Shown here piece by piece: positions 17,270-25,696 of a stretch of 64,000 nucleotides of DNA (positions within the stretch are counted from its first letter, which is position 1; each line of letters starts with the position of its first letter). The DNA is from Nostoc sp. 106C (GTDB taxonomy: Bacteria > Cyanobacteriota > Cyanobacteriia > Cyanobacteriales > Nostocaceae), in the NCBI RefSeq assembly GCF_002154725.1, contig NZ_MTAW01000138.1, forward strand, positions 39,482 to 103,481, given 5' to 3'. The translations under genes and the position numbers were made by a program. Below the pieces are notes generated by a model, which was given only the letters and a program-made list of their open reading frames with translations, was not told the origin of the DNA and made no database searches.

Positions 17270-17824
17270 TCACTGATACAAGGCTGTGGAGATAGTCCAA
17301 CCATCTATCAATAGTAACAATAACGTGCAACCTAGCAAAATCACATACATCCAAGGCTGTGCTAAGGGACGCACATCTGTGGTATTTATACCTGTTTTTG
17401 CCTGCACTTGCCTTACTAGTTGAGCAAATCCAACTACACGCATCGGTAATAAATAAGCTTTTCCTTCTTGACTCAGGAAATAATATACTATGCCTCCTTG
17501 ACCAGTGGTGCGAGGTTTTAACTCTTTCACCTCAGACCAGGCCAAGAACCAACCTTTACGAAAAAAATGCGGTACCCAAGCGGGGTAAGTCACCTGAATT
17601 CCCTGGTCATCTAAGATAACTCGTTCACTCAACACCGCATACAAGGCGACTAAACCGATGCTAATTCCTAGCCACAATAATGCTGGTGGTATGGCTGCAT
17701 CTGTTGCTTGAGCCAAAAAAGGTAATGGTACTGTGAGTGCTAAATATAAACTTAACAGCGTTATCCGAATCAACGGCGAGAGGCGAAAAACAGAAGCTGA
17801 GGTATTAACTAAGTTTACGGTCAC
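17270..17824 (-). CDS. Membrane protein with PH-like cytoplasmic region, unknown function
   Basis: 184 residues, GTG start at 17824. Two hydrophobic helices at about 17-37 and 43-64 are followed by a beta-rich stretch (ERVILDDQGIQVTYPAW, KGWFLAWSEVKELKPR, IVYYFLSQEGKAYLLPMRV) resembling bacterial PH-like domains that follow a membrane anchor. A C-terminal helix spans about 157-178. It lies 16 bases upstream of the ABC ATPase gene and is probably co-transcribed. It is not a typical permease, so it may regulate or accompany the ATPase. I do not recognise a named family. Confidence 0.75.
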   Translation of the reverse strand: MTVNLVNTSASVFRLSPLIRITLLSLYLALTVPLPFLAQATDAAIPPALLWLGISIGLVALYAVLSERVILDDQGIQVTYPAWVPHFFRKGWFLAWSEVKELKPRTTGQGGIVYYFLSQEGKAYLLPMRVVGFAQLVRQVQAKTGINTTDVRPLAQPWMYVILLGCTLLLLLIDGWTISTALYQ

Positions 17825-17968
17825 GGCTCAATCACGATCCTTTAGTTTAAGTTCATCTTAACTAGGAACTGGGGGAGCATTCAGTCATTGATGCTAATGT
17901 GTGGAGAAGGTTCCCTAATTCTGCTATTAATAAAATTGGCGATCGCCTAGCCGAGTACCCCCCAGAAA

Positions 17969-18430
17969 TTAAGGCAAATACTTTTGCACTACACTCCAAC
18001 CAGTAAGTGATACCCAAGCAAAACCTATAAACAGAATAATATTGATACTGATATGTAAAGGTCTAGCCCAAGGTCTGCTAGCACTAATTTGCGTAGCACT
18101 GACAGCTGAGAGCAACACTAATACTACTACTACTAATCCCGCAACCAAGTGTGACGATTGTCCCAAGGAACCAAAATGGCCCAACGTGCCAATAATACCA
18201 ATTGCCAGTAGTAGTAGCACTAAACTGACCATGCTGATGCCCATTGTATAGTGGAGCGATCGCATCCCGCTATGTCCTCTATTTAACAAGGGGAAACTAG
18301 GAGCTTGTTGCGAAGTTCTGGCTTTAAACATCCAAAAGCCGGTGGTCGCTAACATTAGATATGCCAGTAGGGATAACCCCATCGACCAAGCAGCTATTTT
18401 CCACAACCAAAGAAAAGAAGGCAAATTCAT
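17969..18430 (-). CDS. DUF4079 family membrane protein
   Basis: About 153 residues from the ATG at 18430 (MNLPSFLWLWK); an upstream TTG at 18451 would add seven residues but is less likely. Four hydrophobic helices are evident: about 8-30, 62-82, 92-110 and 128-147. The sequence HYTMGISMVSLVLLLLAIGIIGTLGHFGSLGQSSHL and the end FAWVSLTGWSVVQKYLP fit the DUF4079 family of cyanobacteria and plants. Conserved His residues in helices suggest a cytochrome b561-like haem protein, but this is inference. It lies alone between two minus-strand genes. Confidence 0.8.
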   Translation of the reverse strand: MNLPSFLWLWKIAAWSMGLSLLAYLMLATTGFWMFKARTSQQAPSFPLLNRGHSGMRSLHYTMGISMVSLVLLLLAIGIIGTLGHFGSLGQSSHLVAGLVVVVLVLLSAVSATQISASRPWARPLHISINIILFIGFAWVSLTGWSVVQKYLP

Positions 18431-18520
18431 ATCAATGATTGTAGAGCACAAAGGGTACTAGGGAAGATAAGGGGGATGTGGGAAAAGGACGAATGACAAA
18501 TGACAAATTACTAACCAACA

Positions 18521-18548
18521 AAAAGGGTTGCTGAATTCAGCAACCTTT
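18521..18548 (-). terminator. Intrinsic terminator of the DUF1830 gene
   Basis: A perfect 20-bp palindrome, GGTTGCTGAATTCAGCAACC (18526-18545), is followed on the minus strand by CCTTTTT, 21 bases after the stop codon. This is a good intrinsic terminator. Confidence 0.8.
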
Positions 18549-18568
18549 CATTTTGAGAAAAATTTTTT

Positions 18569-18964
18569 CTAATCAACGGATGCTAAACCAGCTATTGTTA
18601 AAGGTTTTGTTGTATCTTCAATTTTTGTATTAATTGGCTGCACCATTGGTTTTTTATTAATGGAGTCTATTGCTACTTCTGAGTTGCTACCCAACTCATA
18701 AGTACCAGGCTCGTTAATTGCAAGACGAACACACGGAATTGTATCCGATAAAATTGCACTTGCCATCATCCCCGTATGAATCTCCATTTGAGCTTCTAGA
18801 GGGGCTTCAAACACGAGGCGCTGTCCAGGAAAGACAACCCTTTCAAAGTACCAATTAGGAATATTGGTGATGCGGGCAACCTGGATTTTGCTCGTGGCAT
18901 TCATGTAGCAGCAGAGAATTTTTCCCGATTGCTCAGGTGGTAGAGGATCTAGTATTTGAGCCAT
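18569..18964 (-). CDS. DUF1830 family protein
   Basis: 131 residues. The first 90 match the cyanobacterial DUF1830 family: ILCCYMNATSKIQVARITN, IPNWYFERVVFPGQRLVFEAP and LEAQMEIHTGM. The C-terminal 40 residues (IDSINKKPMVQPINTKIEDTTKPLTIAG) are a polar extension. There is no signal peptide or membrane helix, so it is probably cytosolic; its function is not known to me. ATG at 18964, with a strong terminator just after the stop, so it is monocistronic. Confidence 0.85.
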   Translation of the reverse strand: MAQILDPLPPEQSGKILCCYMNATSKIQVARITNIPNWYFERVVFPGQRLVFEAPLEAQMEIHTGMMASAILSDTIPCVRLAINEPGTYELGSNSEVAIDSINKKPMVQPINTKIEDTTKPLTIAGLASVD

Positions 18965-19555
18965 AACTGCTGAGGAGCTTTACGCCACAATTTTACATTA
19001 CACCAGCAAAAGTAACATTGGGCGATCCCACAAGCTGTAACTCCGACTACCAACTGCGCATTTCTGCATTATTTCTATCTAAAGATAGGTATCCAATATA
19101 AAATTTTTATAAATATATATGCTTTTTACATAATTATACACTATATAGGAAATTTTTTTATGTTGATTTTTTGATAAACATCTTGCAACTTCCTGAATCA
19201 AAATAATTAAGGATATGGGATGGCGATGATCCCCTCAGCGATTCTTTACAGTAGAAGTGAGGTTTTTGTCTTATCTATTCAAAGGAGTAACAGACGAGAA
19301 TCATCGCTTAATGAATAAGCTCAATGTTATGGTAAAGCTATATGAAAAATATCTTCATAAAACCGCTCTGATGGCTGCCATACCTAATGGTAGGCAAAGC
19401 AATTTTAGCTATGTCCAGGGGTTACTACAAGGAGGTTGACTTTACTTGAGACTGAGCTTAAATGACAAGCACGATCAAGGAGAGCAACCAAAATCAATAC
19501 ATACAGTTAAACACTGAATGTTTATTTCACTTTTTTTCCTCAAAAGAACGGCAAG
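18965..19555. other. Divergent promoter region; no certain gene
   Basis: Very AT-rich from 19080 to 19170. A 60-codon plus-strand frame at 19257-19439 begins with GTG (MRFLSYLFKGVTDENHR) but has no ribosome site or recognisable content; it might be leader sequence of the radical SAM gene that follows. Confidence 0.45.
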
Positions 19556-21145
19556 ATGGCAGTTAAAGCAAGCACAATGGAAAATCGAATTCTTTACGTT
19601 CGCCTTCCCTGTAACCCCATCTTTCCTATTGGGGTTGTCTACCTAAGCGATCACGTACACAAACAGTTTCCTAGTATCGAACAACGCATCTTTGATTTGG
19701 GCTGTGTACCACCTTTAGATTATGCCCAGGCTCTAGAGCATTGTATAGATGAATTTAAACCAACACTACTGGTATTTTCTTGGCGAGATATCCAAATATA
19801 TGCCCCCGTTGGTGGTCGAGGCGGAAACCCTTTACAAAACGCCTTTGAATTTTACTATGCGAAAAATCCCTTAGTAAAATTACGTGGAGCCTTGGGTGGT
19901 TTGCGAATTTTCATTGCTTACTACGTGGAATTATGGCGTAATCTAGGATTAATTAAACGCGGTTTGAAGCGCGCCCAAAAGTATGAAAAAGCTGCTCGTG
20001 CAGTTGTAGGTGGGGGTGCAGTTAGTGTATTTTACGAACAGTTGGGTAAAAACTTACCTCAAGGGACAATTATCTCTGTAGGTGAAGGAGAAACCCTGTT
20101 AGAAAAATTTTTAAGTGGCAAAGAGTTTCGTGATGAACGCTGCTACGTAGTTGGAGAGACTCAACCACGACAACGGTTAATTCACGAACAACCTACTCCC
20201 TTAGAAAAAGCTGCCTGTTACTACGACTATATTGAAACCATCTGGCCAGAATTTAACTACTATCTGCAAGGGCAAGACTTCTACATTGGCGTTCAAACTA
20301 AACGCGGATGTCCTCATAACTGCTGTTATTGTGTTTACACTGTGGTTGAAGGCAAACAAGTACGTATTAACCCAGCAGATGAAGTTGTCGCTGAGATGCG
20401 TCAATTGTACGATCGCGGCATTCGCAATTTCTGGTTTACCGACGCCCAATTTATCCCCGCCAGGAAATTTATTGACGATGCAGTAGAACTTTTACAAAAA
20501 ATCGTTGATTCCGGCATGACAGACATCCACTGGGCAGCATACATCAGAGCTGACAACCTGACACCTCAGTTATGCGACTTGATGGCGAAAACCGGGATGA
20601 ACTACTTTGAAATTGGGATTACCAGTGGTTCTCAAGAACTTGTGCGAAAAATGCGCATGGGGTACAATCTGCGAAACGTCTTGCAAAACTGTCGTGATTT
20701 AAAAGCAGCTGGTTTCAATGACTTAGTTTCCGTCAATTATTCCTTTAACGTAATTGACGAACGTCCCGAAACTATACGCCAAACCATCGCCTACCACCGC
20801 GAACTAGAACGGATTTTTGGCGCAGATAAAGTTGAACCTGCCATATTTTTTATTGGACTACAACCCCATACTCACTTAGAAGAATATGCGTTCAAACAAG
20901 GCATCCTCAAACCAGGGTACAATCCCATGAGCTTGATGCCGTGGACAGCCAAAAAACTTCTCTGGAACCCCGAACCTTTGGGTTCATTCTTTGGGGAAGT
21001 TTGCTTGCAAGCTTGGCAACAAAACCCCAATGACTTTGGCCGTGAAGTCATGAAAATCTTAGAAGAGAAATTAGGATGTGCTGATTTAGAAGAAGCACTT
21101 TCTGCACCAATGGAGAAAAACGAGAAACAGTTGCTAAGTGTTTGA
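19556..21145 (+). CDS. B12-binding-type radical SAM protein, photosystem II high-light acclimation family
   Basis: 529 residues. The N-terminal 200 residues resemble a cobalamin-binding Rossmann region (ILYVRLPCNPIFPIGVVYLSDHV; AVVGGGAVSVFYEQLGK; SVGEGETLLEKFL). The radical SAM core begins near residue 240 with KRGCPHNCCYC, the C-x3-C-x2-C ligand set for a 4Fe-4S cluster. GIRNFWFTDAQFIPAR and EIGITSGSQELVRKMRMGY are further core motifs. I recall this protein as a cyanobacterial radical SAM family named for photosystem II high-light acclimation; its substrate is unknown. ATG at 19556 (alternative at 19577). It is isolated, with long spacers on both sides. Confidence 0.78.
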   Translation: MAVKASTMENRILYVRLPCNPIFPIGVVYLSDHVHKQFPSIEQRIFDLGCVPPLDYAQALEHCIDEFKPTLLVFSWRDIQIYAPVGGRGGNPLQNAFEFYYAKNPLVKLRGALGGLRIFIAYYVELWRNLGLIKRGLKRAQKYEKAARAVVGGGAVSVFYEQLGKNLPQGTIISVGEGETLLEKFLSGKEFRDERCYVVGETQPRQRLIHEQPTPLEKAACYYDYIETIWPEFNYYLQGQDFYIGVQTKRGCPHNCCYCVYTVVEGKQVRINPADEVVAEMRQLYDRGIRNFWFTDAQFIPARKFIDDAVELLQKIVDSGMTDIHWAAYIRADNLTPQLCDLMAKTGMNYFEIGITSGSQELVRKMRMGYNLRNVLQNCRDLKAAGFNDLVSVNYSFNVIDERPETIRQTIAYHRELERIFGADKVEPAIFFIGLQPHTHLEEYAFKQGILKPGYNPMSLMPWTAKKLLWNPEPLGSFFGEVCLQAWQQNPNDFGREVMKILEEKLGCADLEEALSAPMEKNEKQLLSV

Positions 21146-21704
21146 TAACTCATAGGGGGTAGGCTTGTTGCTTACTCCTGTGAAGAGAGGTAAAACCGAA
21201 CCTAAATTTGAGCAAAGTTTCTCAGAAACACCCTCACCCTTTGTAGACTAGCGCGATCGCTCCAACCAAATATCATACTTCTCAAGAGCAATTGCGATCG
21301 CTTGCTCAAAATAATTATCCCAATTTACTGCATCCGATTTTAATTTTGCGTAGCTTAGACCCCGGAGATACCAAGCTGCTATATAATTTTGCTGAGTGGC
21401 GATCGCTTACTTTCTGTTAGCAAAGGCTGACTCGGATTTTGAGCAATTAACTTGTTCTCTTAACCTAAGTAGAATAACGACTTTCCTAAAACCTCCTTTG
21501 ATCAAGAGGTAAATTTTGCTAATCGCGCTGAATACATTGTTTATCTAAGCATTTCAGCAAATTGATACACTAAATTCATAAATATCAGTACTTGTAGTCT
21601 GTAGCCTAATTCGTACTCCAAAAAGTAAACTTAAAGAGTTATAGGCACAAATTTAAGATTCTTTATCTTCTTCCCTGCCTCTGCGGTTCATTTAATTAAA
21701 CCCC
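21146..21704. other. Intergenic region with HIP1 sites and a TPR gene remnant
   Basis: It contains three HIP1-type GCGATCGC sites, the TPR-like fragment listed separately, and the upstream region of the DICT gene. A CTGCCTCTGCGGTTC motif at about 21675 is a common dispersed sequence in these genomes. Confidence 0.45.
21248..21406 (-). pseudogene. Possible remnant of a TPR-repeat protein
   Basis: Between a TAA at 21407-21409 and the TAG at 21248 the minus strand encodes AIATQQNYIAAWYLRGLSYAKL, then YFEQAIAIALEKYDIWLERSR. The spacing of A-W-Y-G-Y-A resembles one tetratricopeptide repeat and the start of a second. There is no start codon or longer frame, so if it is coding at all it is a decayed 3' end. 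Confidence 0.4.
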
Positions 21705-23102
21705 ATGTTAGAAGGCTCTATCCTCCAACAGTTAGAAAGTATTCATCGCCGTAGTGCTAGACCAATTCGATTCGGGGTGTACTACAAAAATACCCTAGTA
21801 GCCTTGTGTCATGCCTTGGAAGACCACATTCTCAAAGACGATAGTAAACCCTTAGTGATCACTGCCTTCCAACAGGGTAAATGGTATCTCCAAGAAGCAG
21901 AACGATATGCAGACATCGCCCAGCACAGCGATGAGATTGTAATTATGGCTGCCGCTGATGCTGGCTTTGCCGAACATCCTACAAGCTTACTACCAAATGT
22001 AGACTTAGTAGCTTTAGCTCCAGGCGACCCAGTGGCTCAGGAGTGGCATTTAATTATTTTGTCACCCAGATACACAGCAATGGTAATTTGTCAAGAATTA
22101 TCAGAAGCTGATTATGGAAGCGCCGGACTACCTGGATCAGACTTAGAACGTAAATTCTATGGCTTATGGACATTTGAACCAGAGTTAGTTAGAGAAACAG
22201 CAGAATTAGCGATCGCCCATATTAGGCCATACAATCCAGAACTAGCGAACCAGCTGAGCGCCCATAAAGATTCGATTCAGCCTAGTCTTGTGACACCAGA
22301 AGACTTGAGTGCAGTTGTCTCCCTTGTGGTAGATTACCTCCAGACTGGCCAGGAAAATTTATCTGTTCCCACAGCGCTACGTCAACAAGTACTAGACCGC
22401 AACTTGGTTTCCAATGAAATCCAGGCATTCTTGCGGATGGCGCAGTTAATGGATCTGGCGGATATCAACAACCCAATGGCAGCAGCGGAAGTCGTAGCCC
22501 TAGCAGAAACTATGGGGCAGCTGTTAAATCTCCCTGCATGGCAGATTAAAAGATTACGCCTTGCCGCTTTATTGCATCGCATAGATCCATTACAAAAAGC
22601 AGAAAGCGTACTCATACCTGGTACTTCTACCCGTTACCTAGAAGAAGCCCCCAGTTCTCCCTTAAGTTGTCCCTTAGTACCAGGAGCACAAGTATTGCGA
22701 ACCATGCCAAGGTTGCGAGCAGTTGCTCAAATTATTACTCATCAAACCGAGTGGTGGAATGGTACAGGAGAACCAGCAGGTTTAGCTGGAGATGAAATTC
22801 CCTTAGAATCTAGAATTTTAACCTTAGTCGCAGACTTTCAATGGCGAGTCAATCAGAAAAAATCATCTCCAATAAGTCGCGAAGAAATTTTTACTCAAGC
22901 TTTGGATGAGTGCAGGCAACAACAATCCACCCGCTTTGACCCTAAACTGGTAGATACCCTAGCTTTGTTAGTCATGGGTTTGCAACAAGGACTCGACTTA
23001 CCTTTAATAGAAGCCAAAGTCAGTGCTGGCATGTGGCTAATTGATTCCCGATGGGATAGTCAAAGCAAGACTAGTGAGGAGATTGGTACTTACCCACAAT
23101 GA
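21705..23102 (+). CDS. DICT sensory domain protein with degenerate HD-GYP-like domain
   Basis: 465 residues. Residues 1-190 fit the DICT sensory domain: SARPIRFGVYYKNTLVALCHALEDHIL, VITAFQQGKWYLQEAERY, FYGLWTFEP. Residues about 270-400 look like an HD-GYP phosphodiesterase fold (RLRLAALLHRI, WNGTGEPAGLAGDEIPLESRILTLVADF), but HD is replaced by HR and GYP by GEP, so metal binding and cyclic-di-GMP hydrolysis are doubtful. I infer a signal-binding scaffold. The stop codon overlaps the start of the pentapeptide-repeat gene (ATGA at 23099), pointing to coupled translation and a shared pathway. Confidence 0.85.
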   Translation: MLEGSILQQLESIHRRSARPIRFGVYYKNTLVALCHALEDHILKDDSKPLVITAFQQGKWYLQEAERYADIAQHSDEIVIMAAADAGFAEHPTSLLPNVDLVALAPGDPVAQEWHLIILSPRYTAMVICQELSEADYGSAGLPGSDLERKFYGLWTFEPELVRETAELAIAHIRPYNPELANQLSAHKDSIQPSLVTPEDLSAVVSLVVDYLQTGQENLSVPTALRQQVLDRNLVSNEIQAFLRMAQLMDLADINNPMAAAEVVALAETMGQLLNLPAWQIKRLRLAALLHRIDPLQKAESVLIPGTSTRYLEEAPSSPLSCPLVPGAQVLRTMPRLRAVAQIITHQTEWWNGTGEPAGLAGDEIPLESRILTLVADFQWRVNQKKSSPISREEIFTQALDECRQQQSTRFDPKLVDTLALLVMGLQQGLDLPLIEAKVSAGMWLIDSRWDSQSKTSEEIGTYPQ

Positions 23103-23734
23103 ATATCGAAGCCATTAGATTAGGAAACATCAAACAACTCCCAGGAGCAGATTTAGAAGACGAGGAACTCTGCCAACTTGATTTAAGCCGGATTAATCTT
23201 GCCGGCGCTACCCTTGTCGGCACTAATTTCACTGGTTCTAAACTCGAAGGTGGGCATTTAGAAGGCGCGAATTTGATGGGAGCGAATCTCCAAGCAACTG
23301 ACTTGCGGGCGAACCTCATGGGAGCAAACCTGATGCAAGCAGATTTAACAGGTGCTGACTTGCGCGGTAGCAACTTGCGCGGTGCTAACTTTATGGGTGC
23401 GACACTCAGCGATGTGGCTTTGGCGGGTGCTTTCTTAAGTGGTGCCAATTTGATGAACGTAAATTTGCAAGGTGTTGATTTGCGGAGTGCTGACTTGCGC
23501 GGTGCTAACCTGACGGGAGCAAATCTCAAAGGTGCAGACTTGGCGCGTGCTGATTTGCAAGGGGCGTTGTTAAGTGAAGCAAACCTTGAAGAAGCCGACT
23601 TACGTGGAGCAAACTTGGCAGGAGCAAATTTTGCTGGCGCAAATTTATTGTGTGCAGAATTAGAAGGTGCGAATTTGAATGGCGTTAATTTGGATAGAGC
23701 CTGTGTGGTAGGAACAGTAGTGGAAAGAGTTTGA
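23099..23734 (+). CDS. Pentapeptide-repeat protein
   Basis: 211 residues; after a 25-residue lead-in nearly the whole protein is A(D/N)LXX repeats, for example GANLMGANLQATDLRANLMGA. It should fold as a right-handed quadrilateral beta helix, a surface that binds proteins and in some families mimics DNA. There is no signal peptide or membrane helix, so it is cytosolic. The start overlaps the DICT gene by four bases, so the two proteins are probably made together. A terminator-like hairpin follows the stop. Confidence 0.93.
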   Translation: MNIEAIRLGNIKQLPGADLEDEELCQLDLSRINLAGATLVGTNFTGSKLEGGHLEGANLMGANLQATDLRANLMGANLMQADLTGADLRGSNLRGANFMGATLSDVALAGAFLSGANLMNVNLQGVDLRSADLRGANLTGANLKGADLARADLQGALLSEANLEEADLRGANLAGANFAGANLLCAELEGANLNGVNLDRACVVGTVVERV

Positions 23735-23778
23735 TGAGAAGGAGAAAAAGTACAGTGTTTTGAACGGTGTTAATTTGG

Positions 23779-23809
23779 GATGGATAATTGGGTTTTCCAA
23801 TTACCCATC
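23779..23809 (+). terminator. Hairpin between pentapeptide and CPBP genes
   Basis: GATGGATAATTGG (23779-23791) pairs with CCAATTACCCATC (23797-23809) with one mismatch around a 5-base loop. The right arm includes the stop codon of the convergent CPBP gene, so it may end both transcripts. Confidence 0.6.
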
Positions 23810-24628
23810 TTTAATTGTTCGCTCCCGCATCCATAAAGCCAGTACACTCATAAACAATACCCCCATCACACCTTGCAAGGGATTATTATTCACCCCAGTC
23901 ACCCAATCAGGAACTCGACCAGAATATTTGATTAATTCTCCAATATTAATAATGTAGTAGCCCCAAACTAAACCACCATGCAAACCGATGGGTAAGCCAA
24001 GGCGTCCTCTACGCCAGTATTTTCCCCATACCTGCGTTAATCCTAACAATACTAAAGCTGGGAATTGCGGCAGTGTGTGAATAATTGCCTCTAGTGGTTT
24101 AATAAAGTGCAATCCTGCAAATAAAATTGCATCTGTCCATAATGCCACACGTGGACTGTAATTCCGTTGTAATTCATTCAACAACCAGCCTCGGAATAAC
24201 AATTCCTCAGCAAACCCTACACCTGAACCTACTATTAGACCCTCTAAAACTATTTTTAGTAGAAAACTATGAGGTTGTTGCCACACTAACAAACCTAGAG
24301 AACCTTGTAAGCCAAATAACGTCAACACACTAATTAGCCCAATAGCCAAGCCACGCAGCAAATCTACGCCGTTTTGTCTAGAAATTTCTAAACCGTAATG
24401 CCGCAATATGTGAGGTTGCTGATAGACGTACTTACCCCATAACCGCAATAGAAAGATAAACTCTACATATAGCAATACCATTGTCACAATACTTACTAGG
24501 TTAGAATCATGTACCAGTAAGTAAATTGGTAAAGTAAAAGGCAACCATAGCAATAACAAAGTCAAAATAAAACAACCCAGCCTAATAGGGGCAGGGCGTT
24601 GAGCTAGATCGACAAGATTTATTTTCAT
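23801..24628 (-). CDS. CPBP-family intramembrane metalloprotease
   Basis: 275 residues with seven to eight hydrophobic segments. The protease signature is present: FAEELLFRGWL with the EExxxR motif near residues 141-146, FAGLHFIKP near 172, and GLPIGLHGGLVWGYY near 230, supplying the conserved Glu, Arg and His residues of CAAX-protease/bacteriocin-processing (CPBP) enzymes. It would cut a membrane-bound substrate. Cyanobacterial members have varied or unknown targets. ATG at 24628; 67 bases downstream of clpS in the same orientation, possibly co-transcribed. Confidence 0.88.
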   Translation of the reverse strand: MKINLVDLAQRPAPIRLGCFILTLLLLWLPFTLPIYLLVHDSNLVSIVTMVLLYVEFIFLLRLWGKYVYQQPHILRHYGLEISRQNGVDLLRGLAIGLISVLTLFGLQGSLGLLVWQQPHSFLLKIVLEGLIVGSGVGFAEELLFRGWLLNELQRNYSPRVALWTDAILFAGLHFIKPLEAIIHTLPQFPALVLLGLTQVWGKYWRRGRLGLPIGLHGGLVWGYYIINIGELIKYSGRVPDWVTGVNNNPLQGVMGVLFMSVLALWMRERTIKDG

Positions 24629-24695
24629 GCAAAATGCTAAGTCAATAGTTACAAGTCAATATTCTAGATTGAGACTTATAACTATTGACGGCTGA

Positions 24696-24977
24696 CTATT
24701 CATCAGGTTCAATTGTGCTACTCAAACCATGACTTTTCAAAGTTTCACAGTAGAACTCAGCGTGTTCCTGAGCACAAGTAATAACTAAAGCTAGCCCGTT
24801 AGTATGGGCTTCCATCATAATGCTAACAGCCTGGGGCTGGGTGATGCTCGGCACCGTGGTCATTAGTACCTGTACCACGTACTCCATAGGGTTGTAGTCG
24901 TCATTATGGAGCAAAACGCGATACCGAGGCGCGAGCTTACGGGTTGTGGAACGCTTCTCAATGGTTTCGACTGACAC
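24696..24977 (-). CDS. clpS: ATP-dependent Clp protease adaptor ClpS
   Basis: 93 residues with the ClpS core: YRVLLHNDDYNPMEYVVQVLMTTV (Asn/Asp pocket residues), AVSIMMEAHTNGLALVITCAQEHAEFYCETLKSHGLSSTIEPDE. ClpS hands N-degron substrates to the Clp AAA+ chaperone. Cyanobacteria often carry two clpS genes; I cannot tell which this is. ATG at 24977; the CPBP protease gene follows in the same direction. Confidence 0.94.
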   Translation of the reverse strand: MSVETIEKRSTTRKLAPRYRVLLHNDDYNPMEYVVQVLMTTVPSITQPQAVSIMMEAHTNGLALVITCAQEHAEFYCETLKSHGLSSTIEPDE

Positions 24978-25269
24978 TGCTCTTTGCTCTTTTTTCGTTT
25001 ATTTACTACAACAAAGTATCTGTCCAGCGATCGCTTAACAGTTATTCACCTATTCTATAGCATTTACATCCAGATGCTGTGGCAGAAAAAATTTTTGATG
25101 CCTGGGGTTGATTGGGATAATAGGAAGTAAATGCTTAAGAAAGGTATGTCTAAAATATTACAGCTTTAATATTGATAGTTTAACGTTGCCGCAGTTTTCT
25201 CTCAGCATAGCGCACTCTCAGTTTTAACATTAAGAAAACTACAATATTATCATTGCCGCCCTAAGCTAC

Positions 25270-25650
25270 GTGATTATGGACATGAGCCTAAAGTTTCAAC
25301 CAGGACAAATTGTGTCTTTAAAGCATGGCGACATGAATTTGTATGCAGAAGTCATTCAAGTCGTGGTTTCGCGCCAGTTATGCTGGGTACGTCCTTTAGT
25401 GCTGGTCAATTTTATCCCAGAAGCACCAAATATAACCGACCTGCGAGATGCGTCTGATTTACTATGGCCTATAAATTTATTTCGTCCAGCCTTAGATACA
25501 GAAGTCATTACTATATTGAGTCAGGTTTTAGTAAAAGAACCAAAAACTGAACCTGACTCAGCTACTAAGCAGGAACTCCATCAGTTTATTAACTTGGTCT
25601 GGCAAGCATACCAAGGTACTAATGATATAAACTCGATTTATGGTAGTTAA
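25270..25650 (+). CDS. Conserved-looking cyanobacterial protein of unknown function
   Basis: 126 residues from GTG 25270; ATG at 25276 or 25282 would be equally good starts. It opens with SLKFQPGQIVSLKHGDMNLYAEVIQVVVSRQLCWVRPLVLV, which looks like a small beta-barrel (SH3-like), then RDASDLLWPINLFRPALDTEVITILSQVL and a helical end. No signal peptide or membrane segment. I do not recognise a named family, but the composition and good length support a real gene. It converges with the aminotransferase gene 46 bases away. Confidence 0.7.
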   Translation: MIMDMSLKFQPGQIVSLKHGDMNLYAEVIQVVVSRQLCWVRPLVLVNFIPEAPNITDLRDASDLLWPINLFRPALDTEVITILSQVLVKEPKTEPDSATKQELHQFINLVWQAYQGTNDINSIYGS

Positions 25651-25696
25651 GTAAATTTACTACTGTGGAAAATACAAGTAGATAAAAGCCGAGATC

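Noticed and set aside
19257..19439. 60-codon plus-strand frame before the radical SAM gene
   Set aside because: GTG start without a ribosome site; no family resemblance. Could be a leader peptide, but unsupported.
23071..23529. 152-codon minus-strand frame rich in APxK repeats
   Set aside because: Antisense of the pentapeptide repeats, which generate periodic open frames.
23099..23734. Periodic DNA that could be mistaken for a CRISPR or satellite
   Set aside because: The 15-base period encodes pentapeptide repeats and there are no spacers. No CRISPR array was seen anywhere in the window.
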